Part shown: piece after piece, positions 28,957 to 38,672 of the stretch | How positions within the stretch are numbered: the first letter of the stretch is position 1 | Layout of the letters: each line of letters starts with the position of its first letter | Origin: DASXIF01 sp036498145 | Lineage (GTDB): Bacteria > Actinomycetota > Actinomycetes > Mycobacteriales > Jatrophihabitantaceae | Direction: 5' to 3' | Assembly (NCBI GenBank): GCA_963708625.1 | Contig: CAVPSV010000002.1 | Coordinates: 558,001-622,000 of the forward strand | Length of the DNA: 64,000 nucleotides | Notes under the pieces: generated by a model | The model's database searches: none | What the model was told of the DNA's origin: nothing | The model's input: only the letters and a program-made list of their open reading frames with translations | Translations under genes and position numbers: made by a program

Positions 28957-30062
28957 TCAGGAGTACCGGATCGCCACCGAGTCGGTGATCGGCAGCGACT
29001 GGCACGCCAGCACGTAGCCCTCGTCCAGATCGCTCTGGTCCAGGATCTCGTTCTTGATCATCTTCACTTCGCCGGAGTTGAGGATGCATGCGCACGCCGA
29101 GCAGGCGCCCTGGCGGCATGAGAACGGCGCGTCCAAGCCCTGCTCGAGCAGGAAGTCCAGCAGCTTGGTCTGCGTCGGCCAGTCGAAGTGGTGGCGTCTG
29201 CGCCGTCGAGGTTCACCTCCAGCGCCGCGGTCTGCCCGCCGGGCTGAGCCGGCGCCGGCGTCGACCATCGTCGAACGGGTTCTCGTCGAGGGACTGGAAT
29301 CGCTCGATGTGGATGCGCGACGGCGGCACGTGCAGCTCGCGCAGCACGTGCGTCACCGACTCCATGAACGGGCTCGGCCCGCAGACGAACGACGTGTACG
29401 TCGGTGTACGGCGCGGCCAGGGCCTTCAGCTGCGCGTGGCTCGGCAGGCCCTGCACCGATTCGAGCCAGTGGATGACATGCAGCCGCTCGCGGGTAGTCC
29501 GCGGCCAGCTTGCGCAGATCCGCCGCGAAGATCACCGCGTTCTCGTGCTGGTTGGCGTAGACGAGCACGACCTTGCGCGTACCGACGGCGAGCGCCGATT
29601 TCAGGATCGACAGCACCGGGGTGATGCCGCTGCCACCGGCGAACAGCAGGAAGTCCTCGTCCAGCGACTTCGGGGTGAACGCGCCGGCCGGCGGCAGGCA
29701 GTCGAGCAGGTCGCCCGGCCGCAGCGAGTCGTTGATCCAGTTCGACCCGATGCCGCTGGCAACGCGCTTGACCGCGATACGCAGCTGCTCCCCGACGTGC
29801 GGCGAGCTGCACAAGCGAATAGCACCGGGCCACCGCGCCGGCATCGCACGGCAGGCGCAGGGTGAGGAACTGGCCGGGCTTGTAGTGGAACTGTTCCGCA
29901 GCCTCGGCCGGCGGCTCGAGCACCACCGAACAGGCGTCCGGCGTCTCCGCGACGACCTCCACGACCCGCACCTGAACGGTGCGGCACCCCGGTCGGTGGC
30001 TGCACCACATCGACGTCGGCCGCGAGGGGCCCGTCCGTCCCGGCTGCGGGCGTATCAGTCAT
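28957..30062 (-). CDS. kshB: KshB: 3-ketosteroid 9-alpha-hydroxylase reductase, frameshifted
   Basis: Electron donor to KshA. ATG 30062 begins MTDTPAAGTDGPLAADVDVV. FAD domain: YKPGQFLTLRLPCDAG and RCYSL; NAD domain: LLFAGGSGITPVLSILKSAL; C-terminal plant-type [2Fe-2S] ferredoxin domain with CRQGACSACAC and a fourth Cys in VLACQSLP. This FNR-ferredoxin order and about 368 residues match KshB (358). Frame changes near 30010, 29830, 29490, 29400 and 29200. Start overlaps the end of the small gene upstream by 8 bp. Confidence 0.9.
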
Positions 30063-30393
30063 CGGGCACTGCAACCACGCCGGCCCGCACGGCGTCTTCG
30101 ATGCTGCGCTTGAGCGCAGTGCAGCCGAGCATCTGGGACGCACGGGTGCCGGCGGCGAGCTGGGCGCCGATCTCCGGGCAACTGGCCGCCGCGTCGGATA
30201 TCCACTGCACGCTGGTGTGCTTGGGCTGTTCTTCTTCACCAGGACTTCGGTGCGACAGGCGGTGCAGGATACCGGCACGAGTCCGCCCTCGACGTACGGT
30301 GCGCATGTCCTCCAGCGTCTCGGACCGTGCGCCCGCGTCGACGCGCTGCCACCAGCGCCGCGCGGATACCGACGCGCCCGTCGCGTCAGCCAT
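30055..30393 (-). CDS. Small conserved Cys-containing protein between kshA and kshB (Rv3527-like by position)
   Basis: About 112 residues. It begins MADATGASVSARRWWQRVDA, then in a shifted frame shows VPVSCTACRTEVLVKKN, a CxxC half of a possible zinc or iron site, and ends SVQWISDAAASCPEIGAQLA with further Cys residues. In Mtb a small conserved gene, Rv3527, follows kshA, and this gene occupies the same place; sequence identity was not checked. It might bind metal or assist oxygenase assembly, but no function is established. The start is 4 bp downstream of the kshA stop, and its stop overlaps kshB, so the three form one operon. Confidence 0.6.
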   Translation of the reverse strand: MADATGASVSARRWWQRVDAGARSETLEDMRTVRRGRTRAGILHRLSHRSPGEEEQPKHTSVQWISDAAASCPEIGAQLAAGTRASQMLGCTALKRSIEDAVRAGVVAVPDD

Positions 30394-30397
30394 TGCG

Positions 30398-31560
30398 CTA
30401 CCCGACCCCGGCGGCCTCGGACTGCGCCGCGCGGCGGGCGAGGTTCTCGGCGACCTCCTGCTCCCACGCCTGTACGGCGTGGGCGGTGTCGACCTCGAAC
30501 TCGAACCGCTGCGTCATGTCCTCGGAGATGTCGGCGACGTCGACGTAGAACTGCTGGTACCAGCGGCGCAGTTGGTAGACCGGGCCGTCCTCCTCGGTCA
30601 GCAACGGGTTGTCGATGCGGGTCTTGTTCTTCCAGATCTCGACGTCCTGCTCGAACCCGACCCGGAAGCTCTTCGAGAACTTGCCGGCGATGACGTCGCC
30701 ATCTCCTTGTCGACGCCCGGCGGCGCGCTTGACCATCACGCCGTACTGCAGCACGAACGAGGTGCGTGTCGATCGGGTAGTGGCAGTTGATCAGGACCGA
30801 TTCGATCTCGGTGCCGCGGAAGTCGTTCTTCAGCCAGTTGATCATGTACGCCGGCCCGAAGTAGGACGCTTCGGACTCCAGCGTGTTGTCCTCGCCGGAG
30901 TAGTTCGACTGCGCGTACACGTCCGGCCGACCCCGCGAGTTCATGTACTGGGTGGCGACGTGCCCGTCGAAGACGTTCTTGAAGTACGTCGGGAAGGCGA
31001 AGTGGATGTAGTAGAAGTGCGCCATGTCCGACATGTTGTCGATGATCTCGCGGCAGTTGGAGCCCTCGATCACCAGCGTGTTCCAGGACCAGTTGCTCCA
31101 CTGCGTCGGTGCCGTAACCCGTCGATCTCCGGGATGTCCTGCGCCGCGATCGGGCGGGTTGCCCTCCGGGTCGTTCCACACGAACAGCTGCCCGTTGCGC
31201 TCCAGCGTCGTCCAGGACCGGGTGCGCGCCCGCAGCGGCACCCGCTTGGCGTAGGGGATCTGCGACGCACTTGCCCTCGCCGGACCAGCGCCAGTCGTGG
31301 AACGGGCAGGCGACGTTGCCGTCCTTGATCGTGCCCTGGGTCAGGTCGCCGCCCATGTGCCGGCAGTAGCCGTCCAGCACCTTCAGCGCGCCGTCGGAGC
31401 CGGCCCAGACGACCAGCTTGGTGCCGAACGCCGTGCACAGCGTGCGGCTTGCCGTCGCGGAACGCGTCAGCCAGGCCCAGGCAGTGCCAGCCGCGCGCGA
31501 TAGCGGTCGGGGATCGTGCCGACGTCGATCGTGCGGACCTGTCGGCTCGGCCTGCGTCAT
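30398..31560 (-). CDS. kshA: KshA: 3-ketosteroid 9-alpha-hydroxylase oxygenase, frameshifted
   Basis: Rieske non-haem iron oxygenase that hydroxylates C9 of 3-keto steroids. Start ATG 31560 (MTQAEPTG). Rieske ligands in YCRHMGGDL and CPFHDWRWSG; the mononuclear iron site lies in REIIDNMSDMAHFYYIHFAF (Asn/Asp and two His). Further typical blocks: NGQLFVWNDPEGNPP, YFGPAYMINWLKNDF, VIAGKFSKSFRVGFEQD, IWKNKTRIDNPLLTEEDGPV, QLRRWYQQFYVD. About 386 residues, as in Mtb. Six or so frame changes. A near-consensus KstR site lies 40 bp upstream. Confidence 0.92.
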
Positions 31561-31599
31561 GTCGCCTCCCAGCGGGTCCGGACGCGTCGCGTCCAATAC

Positions 31600-31613
31600 G
31601 AGAACACGTTACA
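31600..31613. promoter_or_regulatory. Probable KstR operator for kshA
   Basis: GAGAACACGTTACA fits TnnAACnnGTTnnA except for G at the first position. It is 40 bp upstream of the kshA start. Confidence 0.6.
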
Positions 31614-31717
31614 GAAATGCTGCCTCACCGCGCGAGCTTGGCGCAAGGGCTGCCGCGCATGAGCACAGGCGATTACGTCCCGGTTTCCGGGCGAGTCTGG
31701 ACAACCTCGACACGCGC

Positions 31718-31731
31718 GAGAACTTGTTCTA
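31718..31731. promoter_or_regulatory. Probable KstR operator for hsaADCB
   Basis: GAGAACTTGTTCTA fits the KstR consensus except for G at the first position. It lies 11 bp before the hsaA ATG. Together with 31600 it gives each arm of the kshA/hsaA divergon its own site. Confidence 0.65.
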
Positions 31732-31741
31732 GTCTTGGCCC

Positions 31742-32925
31742 ATGAGCCAGAGCAAAGCCCCACCGCGGTCCTCGACGCCGTCGGCGACCTGCTGCCGACG
31801 CTACGCGAGCGCGCGCAGGAGACCGAGGACCTGCGGCGCATCCCGGACGACATCGATCAAATCCCTGCAGGGGACCGGGTTCTTCCGGCTGCTGCAGCCG
31901 GCCCGTTACGGCGGCCTCGAGGCCTCGCCGGTCGACTTCTACCGAGGCGTACGGGCGATCGCCAGCGCGTGCGGATCGACCGGCTGGGTCTCCTCGGTGC
32001 TCGGCGTGCACCCGTGGCAGCTCGCACTGTTCGACGACCGGGCGCAGCAGGAGGTGTGGGGACGAGGACCAGTCGCACCCTCGATCTCGTCCTCCTACGC
32101 GCCGATGGGCCGCGCCAAGGCCGTCGACGGCGGCTTCCAGTTCAGCGGCCGGTGGAGCTTCTCCTCCGGCTGCGATCACGCCCAGTGGGTGTTCCTCGGC
32201 GGTCTGGTGATCGGCGAGGAGGGCACGCCCAGTCGACTTCAAGACGTTCCTGCTGCCGCGCGCGGACTACGAGATCGACGACGTCTGGGACACCATCGGC
32301 CTGCGCGGCACGGGCAGCAACGACATCATCGTCGACGACGTGTTCGTGCCGGACTACCGCACGCTGAGCTTCATCGACACCGGCCGCTGCGTGTGCCCGG
32401 GCCAGCAGGTGAACACCTCGCCGGTGTACCAAGCTGCCGTTCGCGTCGGTGTTCTCCTGCTCCATCGCGGTGCCGGTCGTCGGCATGGCCACCGGCGCGT
32501 ACCAGGCCTACGTGGACTGGACCCGCGATCGGGTGCGCGCCTCCACCGGCGGCAAGGCCTCGGACGACTCGTTCAACCAGCTGCGCATCGCCGAGGCAGC
32601 CGCGAAGATCGACGCCGCGGTGCTGCAGATCGAGCGCAACATCGACGAGGAGCTCGAACTGGCGACGGCGGGGGAGAAGATCCCGATGTCGCTGCGGGTC
32701 CGCGTGCGCCGCGACCAGGTCAACGCCACCGGGTCGGCGATCAACGCGGTCGACCGGCTGTTCGAGAGCGCCGGCGGCCGGGCGCTGAAGTCCGGCACGC
32801 CGATCCAGCGGTTCTGGCGCGACGCGCACGCCGGCCGCGTGCACGCGATCAACGATCCGGAGAAGGCGCAGGTCATGTTCGGTCAGTTCGAACTCGGCCT
32901 GAAGGTCCAGGACGCCTGGCTCTAA
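31742..32925 (+). CDS. hsaA: HsaA: 3-HSA hydroxylase (flavin-dependent), frameshifted
   Basis: Acyl-CoA-dehydrogenase-fold, FMNH2-dependent monooxygenase that hydroxylates the phenolic 3-HSA to the catechol 3,4-DHSA, with HsaB as reductase. Pieces: LPTLRERAQETEDLRRIPDD, GTGFFRLLQPARYGGLEAS, STGWVSSVLGVHPWQLALF, FSGRWSFSSGCDHAQWVFLG, VWDTIGLRGTGSNDIIVDD, VPVVGMATGAYQAYVDWT and SGTPIQRFWRDAHAGRVHA (the conserved RDxHA-type C-terminal motif of this hydroxylase group). About 393 residues as in Mtb (394). Frame changes near 31760, 31860, 32065, 32230 and 32430. First gene of hsaADCB. Confidence 0.92.
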
Positions 32926-32943
32926 AACCCTGAGGGGACACAA

Positions 32944-33831
32944 GTGACTGTCGTGGATGCGTTGAGCGCCGAATCCACCAGCCGGTTCGCCGACCTGCCA
33001 TCCGGGCTGCGGCTGCACTACCACCAGGCCGGCGACCCGGCCGCCGACACCGTCGTCATGCTGCACGGTGGCGGCCCGGGCGCATCGGCGTGGTCGAACT
33101 TCGGCCGCAACCTCGCTCGCGCTGAGCGACCGCTTCCACGTGCTCGCCATCGACCAGCCCGGCTTCGGCCGATCGGACAAGCCCACCTCGTTCCCCAAGC
33201 CGTTCTGGACCTTCAGCGCGGACGTCATCGCTGAATTGCTCGGGCAGCTCGGGGTGGCCAAGGCGCACTTCGTCGGCAACTCGCTCGGCGGCGGCACCGC
33301 GGTCCGGTTCGCGCTGGACCACCCGCAACTGGCCGGTCGGCTGGTGCTGATGGCGCCGGGCGGGCTCGGCCTGAACGTCATCTCGGCGGATCCGACCGAG
33401 GGCATCAAGAAGCTGTACGCGTTCGCCGCCCCGCCCGGGCCGTCGCAAGGAGAAGCTCGCGGACTTCCTGCGCACCCTCGTCTTCGACCAGTCGATGATC
33501 ACCGACGAACTGGTCGCCGAGCGCTATCAGCTTCGCCGCCGATCCCGAGACGCTGCGGTCGATGGCCGCGATGGGCGCCACCTTCACCGACCCGAGACAC
33601 GTTCGAGCAGGGCATGCTCTGGCGTGAGGCGTACCGGCTGCGGCAACGGGTCCTGCTCGATCTGGGGGCGCGAGGACCGGGTCAATCCGCTCGACGGCGC
33701 GTTCGTCGGCGCTGAAGCTGATCCCGCGCGCCGAGCTGCACGTCTTCGGCAGATGCGGACACTGGGCCATGCTGGAGAAGTTCGACGAGTTCAACCGGCT
33801 CACCGCCGACTTCCTGACCGGGGGGCTCTAG
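32944..33831 (+). CDS. hsaD: HsaD: 4,9-DSHA meta-cleavage-product hydrolase, frameshifted
   Basis: C-C bond hydrolase that splits 4,9-DSHA into HIP (DOHNAA) and 2-hydroxyhexa-2,4-dienoate. Oxyanion loop HGGGPGASAW at about residues 41-50; nucleophile VGNSLGGGTAVRFA; acid Asp in WGREDRVNPLDG; base His in FGRCGHWAMLEKFDEFN. Each of the frame changes examined (near 33120, 33450, 33530, 33595, 33665 and 33715) is repaired by removing one base, restoring about 293 residues. Start GTG 32944; the TAG stop is immediately followed by the hsaC ATG. Confidence 0.93.
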
Positions 33832-34734
33832 ATGGCGATCCGCTCGCTGGCCTACCTGCGCATCGAGGCCACCGACGTGCCGGCCTGGCGCGAATACGGG
33901 CTCAAGGTGCTCGGGATGATCGAGGGAAAGGGCGCGGATCAGAACGCGCTGTACCTGCGCATGGACGACTTCCCGGCGCGTCTGGTGATCGTCCCCGGCG
34001 ACCCAGGACCGGCTGTCCGCCAGCGGCTGGGAGACCGCCAACGCCGCCGAGCTGCAGGACATCCGCACCCGGCTCGACGGCGCCGGCGTGCCGTACAAGG
34101 AGGGCAGCGCCGAGGAACTCGCCGACCGACGGGTGGACGAGCTGATCCGGTTCGAGGACCCGTCCGGCAACACCCTCGAGGTGTTCCACGGCGCGGCGCT
34201 CGAGCACCGCCGCGTGGTCAGCCCGTACGGCCATCAGTTCGTCACCGGTGAGCAGGGGCTCGGCCACGTCGTGCTGTCCACGAAGGACGACGAGGCGGCA
34301 CTGCAGCTTCTACCGCGACGTGCTCGGCTTCCGGCTGCGCGATTCGATGCGGCTGCCGCCGCAGCTGGTCGGGCGGCCCGGCCGACGGCGCGCCGGCATG
34401 GCTGCGATTCTTCGGCTGCAACCCGCGCCACCACAGCCTGGCGTTCCTGCCCATGCCGACGCCGTCGGGCATCGTGCACCTGATGATCGAGGTCGAGCCG
34501 ACGCCGACGACGTCGGGCCTGTGCCTGGACCGGGCGCTGCGCCGCAAGGTGCCGATGTCCGCGACGCTGGGCCGGCACGTGAACGACCTGATGCTGTCGT
34601 TCTACATGAAGACACCCGGCGGCTTCGACATCGAGTTCGGCTGCGAAGGACGTCAGGTGCACGACGACGACTGGGTCGCCCGCGAGAGCACTGCGGTGAG
34701 CTTGTGGGGCCACGACTTCACCGTCGGCGCCTAG
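33832..34734 (+). CDS. hsaC: HsaC: 3,4-DHSA extradiol dioxygenase, frameshifted
   Basis: Type I extradiol dioxygenase (two vicinal-oxygen-chelate modules) cleaving ring A of the catecholic steroid. Iron ligands: His in GLGHVVLSTKDD, His in NPRHHSLAFLPM and Glu in GGFDIEFGCEG. The N-terminal module is MAIRSLAYLRIEATDVPAWR. About 300 residues, as in Mtb. Frame changes near 34005, 34305 and 34380 are each one extra C. No gap to hsaD; hsaB follows 16 bp later. Confidence 0.93.
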
Positions 34735-34750
34735 ACAAATAGGTCCGACT

Positions 34751-35332
34751 GTGGAGCGCGACGGTCAGGCCAGGGCCTGGCCGACGGACCGACACGGCGA
34801 TCGATCCGACAGGTTCCGGCGCACGCTCGGGCACTTCTGCACCGGCGTCACCGTCATCGCGGCGATGCATGACGGCGAGCCGGTCGGATTCGCCTGCCAG
34901 TCGTTCGCCGCACTGTCGCTGGACCCGCCACTGGTGCTGTTCTGCCCGGCAAGACATCGCGGACCTGGCCACTGATCGAGGCGGCCGGTGCCTTCTGCGT
35001 GAACGTGCTCGCTCATTCCCAGCGTGACGTCAGCGCGGTGTTCGGGCAGGCTGGCACGGACAAGTTCGCTGCGGCGGGCTGGCAGCCGGCGCCGTCCGGC
35101 GCGCCGGTGCTCGACGGGGTACTGACCTGGATCGACTGCACCGTGGAGCACGTGCTGGACGGCGGCGACCACTGGATCGTGGTGGGCCGGGTGCAGGCGC
35201 TGGGGAGATCCGAGCGAGGCCCGGCCGCTGCTGTTCTATCGCGGCGCGTACACGGCCACCGAGCCGGCCGAACCCACGCCGGGCATCCTGGACAACCTGA
35301 TCACCTGGTCGCGCCACGACGACTGGTTCTGA
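34751..35332 (+). CDS. hsaB: HsaB: flavin reductase of the 3-HSA hydroxylase, frameshifted
   Basis: Flavin reductase-like (HpaC/NphA2 group) supplying FMNH2 to HsaA. FRRTLGHFCTGVTVIAAMHD, GFACQSFAALSLDPPLVLF, FCVNVLAHSQRDVSAVFG, DKFAAAGWQPAPSGAPVLDG, LTWIDCTVEHVLDGGDHWIV and LLFYRGAYTA are the conserved blocks. About 193 residues against 187 in Mtb. Frame changes near 34955 and 35205. GTG 34751 start; no strong ribosome site seen, consistent with coupling to hsaC. A palindromic repeat follows the stop. Confidence 0.9.
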
Positions 35333-35348
35333 CTCGGCCCCTTTCCCG

Positions 35349-35398
35349 TGATCAACAGGCCAACTTGGTCAATATGAGCCAGATCGACCTCTTGATCA
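35349..35398. repeat. 50-bp palindromic repeat, copy A
   Basis: Arms TGATCAACAGG and CCTCTTGATCA (10 of 11 bases pair) enclose 28 bp. It is 45/50 identical to copy B (61055) and 38/50 to copy C (62208). It lies between the convergent hsaB and lipoprotein genes, where the hairpin could act as a two-way terminator. Confidence 0.75.
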
Positions 35399-35417
35399 AG
35401 AGGGGTTTGCCGGCCTG

Positions 35418-36027
35418 CTAGATCGGTTGGAACGAGCTCGTCAGCGTGTCGAACATGGCACCGTCGGGCCGAAGAACAGGTACAACCGCTGATCGGAGAA
35501 CAAGGTCGGCCAGCAACGTGTAGGTCGTCACCCTGCGGCGAGGCGAAGTGCGCCTGCCGGGCAACGTGCCCGCGGAAGGTGGTGATCGCTGATCGGTCAA
35601 GCGTCAGGCCGGAGCTGCCCTCGAAACCGCCGACCGCGCCGCGCAGGGTGTCATCGTCCTGATCGGCCGGCAGGTCGTACCGAGATGTCCTCGCACGCCA
35701 GCAGGGCGGTGCGTTGTTCATCTGCGCCCGCGCGAGGTACAGGGTGAAGCTCGCCCCGGCGACCGAACCCGGGGTCAGACGACGTCACCGGGCGTGCCGG
35801 GAAGGTGGCCCGGAAATGACCCTGCGGGTAGGAGAAGGACACCCCCGTCCCCGCGGCACCCGACGATGCGTTCGACGGGAAGCTGCCGGGCACCGACCCA
35901 GAGGGGTCTGGTGCCGGCGCGCCGGCGCCAATTGCCGCCCCGTGACCCGGACACGGTCGAGGTGCACGCCGCGGTCAGCGCGGCGAGCTGCCAGCACCGC
36001 GACGAACGCGTAGATCCGAGAGCGCAC
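35418..36027 (-). CDS. Putative secreted lipoprotein, frameshifted
   Basis: GTG 36027 follows AAGGAGG. The product begins RSRIYAFVAVLAALTAAC-like: a basic start, hydrophobic core and lipobox (LTAAC) cleaved before Cys. The mature part, pieced over several frames, includes GVSFSYPQGHFRATFPARPV, GASFTLYLARAQ-like, LPADQDDDTLRGAVGGFEGS, AITTFRGHVARQAHFASPQG and VLRPDGAMFDTLTSSFQPI. This looks like a beta-rich lipoprotein of about 200 residues of a type common in mycolic-acid bacteria. Function unknown. It is the last gene downstream of the fadE31-33 run, 64 bp after the SnoaL-like gene. Confidence 0.65.
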
Positions 36028-36091
36028 CGAGCCTCCTTGTCCGGCTAGCCAGCCTAGGCCGTAGCAGGCCCGGGCGGCATTCCGCGTTGCG

Positions 36092-36516
36092 TCACACGCC
36101 GTGCATGTAGCCCTTCTGCTGCACTCGGGACGTGATGCGCCAGCCGTCGGCGTGCGTCGCCAGGTGTCGAGATACCAGATGCCGACGAACATGAGGTGCT
36201 GCTTGCCGTCGCCGGCGGCGAGGTACATCGGGTTGTGGCAGGTGGTGCGCGAGCGCGCGGTGTCGCCGTCGATCGTCACCTGCATATTGGTCATCAGGTG
36301 CTGGTGCCCGCTGAACAGGTTGAGCGCGCGGTCGAAGAACTTCTTGATCTCCTCGAGATCGCCCTTCTCGCCGCCGGTGGCGGTGAAGTCCAGCGTGGCG
36401 TCCTCGGTGAAGATCGTGTCCAGCTCGTCCCAGTTATGGAAGTCGACGGCGTAGGCGTACGCGATGATCTGGTCCTCGATCTCGCGTCGGTCGGTCAGTT
36501 CCTGCACGCTCGTCAT
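36092..36516 (-). CDS. SnoaL/NTF2-like protein, 3' frameshift
   Basis: About 141 residues of the cone-shaped SnoaL_4/NTF2 fold: REIEDQIIAYAYAVDFHNWD, FTEDATLDFTATGG, LFSGHQHLMTNMQVTIDGDT, ARSRTTCHNPM, FVGIWYLDTW, then after a frame change near 36155 DGWRITSRVQQKGYMHG. Relatives include isomerases, dehydratases and ring-hydroxylating-dioxygenase beta subunits. ATG 36516 overlaps the fadE33 stop (ATGA), so it belongs to the fadD3-fadE31-32-33 operon and may process a ring C/D intermediate. Confidence 0.8.
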
Positions 36517-37665
36517 CCGGTCTCCTCGGTGAGTGCCGGCGTGGCCGACGTGAACGGGGTGTCATCGACCGTGATGCCCGCGGGAGCGAACAACCGCGGG
36601 ATGTGGTCGCGCGGTTGGCCGAACAGCTGGGCGCAGGAGTGCGCGCGCTTGAGGTACAGGTGCGCGTCGTGCTCCCAGGTGATCGCGATGCCACCGTGCA
36701 GCTGGATCGCCTCGGCGGCGACGGTGAAGAACGCCTCCGAGCAATACACCTTGGCGACGGCGCGCCAACAGCTCACCACGCGCGGCGGCGTAGGAGGCCG
36801 ACCGCGCGGACTCGAGGAGCACATGCAGGTCCGCCATGCGGTGTTTGAGCGCCTGGAAGCTGCCGATCGGCCGCCCGAACTGCTCGCGCATCTTGGTGTA
36901 TTCGACGGTCCGCTCGAAGATCCGGGTGGCCGCCCCGACCTGCTCTGCCGAGAGCGCGACGCAGGCCCGATCACGCGCCAGCGCCAGCGCTGCCTCCGGG
37001 TCCGAGCTGGGCACCGCCCGGCCGCGCGCGCCGTGGAAGGACACCGACGCAAGCCGGCGCGTCAGGTCCATCGACGGTGTGTGGACCGCGGTGACCGCGT
37101 CCTGCTGCGGATCCACCTCATGCACGACGAGGTGTCCGTCCCCATCGCGCGCCACCACCAGGAGCACGTCGGCAATGTCGCCGTCGAGCACGTAAAACGT
37201 CTCCCCGGTGAGCATCGGGCCGTCGGCGCGAATCGCGGCAGCCTGCGCCGACCAAGGATTGACGTCCGGCGCCGGGGCGACGGCGCCGGCCCAGCACACC
37301 GCGGCGATCGATTCCCCGGCGGCGATGCCCGGCAGCAGGCGCGCGCACGCGTCGTCGTCGCCGAGGGCGAGCAGCAGCTGCGCCGCCAGCACGGCCGAGC
37401 CCAGCATCGGCGACGGGGTCAGCGTGCGGCCCAGCTCCTCCAGCACCACATGCGTCTCGACCGGACCTGCGCCCAGGCCGCCGAATCGCTCCGGCACGGC
37501 CAGCGCGGCCACCCCGATCTGGTCACACAGCACCGCCCAGAGCGCCTCGTCGAAGCCGCGCTCCGTCCGCACCGCCGTGCGCAGCGCCGCGCTGTCGGAG
37601 CGCTTGGCCAACAGCGACCGAACCGAGTCACGCAGGCTGGCTTGCTCGTCGCTCAGCCCGATCAT
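36513..37665 (-). CDS. fadE33: Acyl-CoA dehydrogenase FadE33-like, frameshifted
   Basis: Third ACAD of the ring C/D operon. MIGLSDEQASLRDSVRSLLA start at 37665; AALAVPERFGGLGAGPVETH, YTKMREQFGRPIGSFQALKH, then after a one-base insertion near 36785 WRAVAKVYCSEAFFTVAAEA and LHGGIAITWEHDAHLYLKRA. About 384 residues. In Mtb fadD3 is followed by fadE31, fadE32 and fadE33; the order and strand here are the same, so identity is by position as well as family. FadE31-33 are thought to act on the acyl-CoA left after ring C/D opening. Confidence 0.8.
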
Positions 37666-38672
37666 TCGGCGACCTCGCTGGCGGTGGCGCCGAACGCTGC
37701 CAACACTCTGGTCCGGTGCCACTGCGGCGTACCCCACGCGGTGACCAGCGCCCGCACCTTCGTCAGCCATAGCGAGAGGTCGTACTCGGCGGTGTATCCG
37801 ATGGCGCCATGCACCTGCAGCGCGGTCCGCGCCGCCCGGTATGCCGCATCGCCACTGGCGACCTTCGCCGCGGAGACGTCCCGCTCCAAGGTGCGGCCTG
37901 GCCGGCGCCGGTGTCGCCGTCGTCGAGAGCCAGGGCAGCCGCGAACACCAGCGGCCGCGCGAGCTCCAGCGACACGAGCACGTCGGCCAGTTGGTGTTTG
38001 ACCGCCTGGAACTCACCGATCGGGCCGGCCGAACTGCACTCGCTGACCGGCGTAGGTGGTGGCTCGTTCCAGCAAAGCCGTGCCGAGGCCGACGAGCTGT
38101 GCCGCACAGGCCAGCGCCCCGCGCTCGTAGCCGGTGTCCGCGTCGGCGTGCGTATCAATCGTCAGCCCGGCTTCGACGGTGGCCAGGTGCCGGGACCGAT
38201 CTACGGAGCTGAGGTCGCCGGTCAGCACCGCCTCGCTCAGGTCGGTGCCCTCGAGCACATACGTGGCGTCGGCGTAGCGGGCATCGACGGCATACGGGAC
38301 GGTCGGCGGCATCGCAATCGTGGCGATCAGCTCACCGGTGCCGATGCTCGGCAGCCGGCCGGCGTGCTCGGTACCAACGAGCAACGCGGGCAGCACCGCG
38401 GCGGATTCGATCAGCGGACCAGGAACGGCGGCGCGGCCCACCTCCTCGAACGCGAGTACCAGATCCACTGCAGTCGCACCGAAGCCGCCGTGCTGCTCGG
38501 TGAGCGCCAGTGCCAGCGCGCCCGCTTCGCCGAGGCGACCCCACACCTTGCGCAGCGGAGCCTGGTCACCGGCGGCCCATGCCCGCGACGCCGCCGGTAC
38601 ATCCGCGGCGGCCAGCAGTTCGCGCAGGCTGGTGGCGAACTCGCGTTGCTCCGCGGCCGGCGCGAACCTCAT
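37662..38672 (-). CDS. fadE32: Acyl-CoA dehydrogenase FadE32-like, frameshifted
   Basis: About 336 residues, of the short, diverged ACAD type that pairs with a classical subunit. MRFAPAAEQREFATSLRELL at 38672; LALTEQHGGFGATAVDLVLA, AYVLEG-type substrate strand, LLERATTYAGQRVQFG, GEFQAVKHQLADVLVSLELA and LQVHGAIGYTAEYDLSLWL. Frame changes near 38030 and 37895. It overlaps fadE31 upstream and fadE33 downstream by 4 bp each. ACAD heterotetramers FadE31-FadE32 are known in Mtb; the coupling fits that. Confidence 0.8.

Noticed and set aside
29601..31241. Apparent KshA-KshB fusion frame
   Set aside because: The frame crosses three genes by chance after several indels; conserved blocks belong to different frames of kshA, the small gene and kshB.
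20040..35400. Programmed translational frameshifting as explanation for broken genes
   Set aside because: No common slippery motif or downstream structure, several shifts per gene, and one-base extra at unrelated contexts; sequence error is far simpler.
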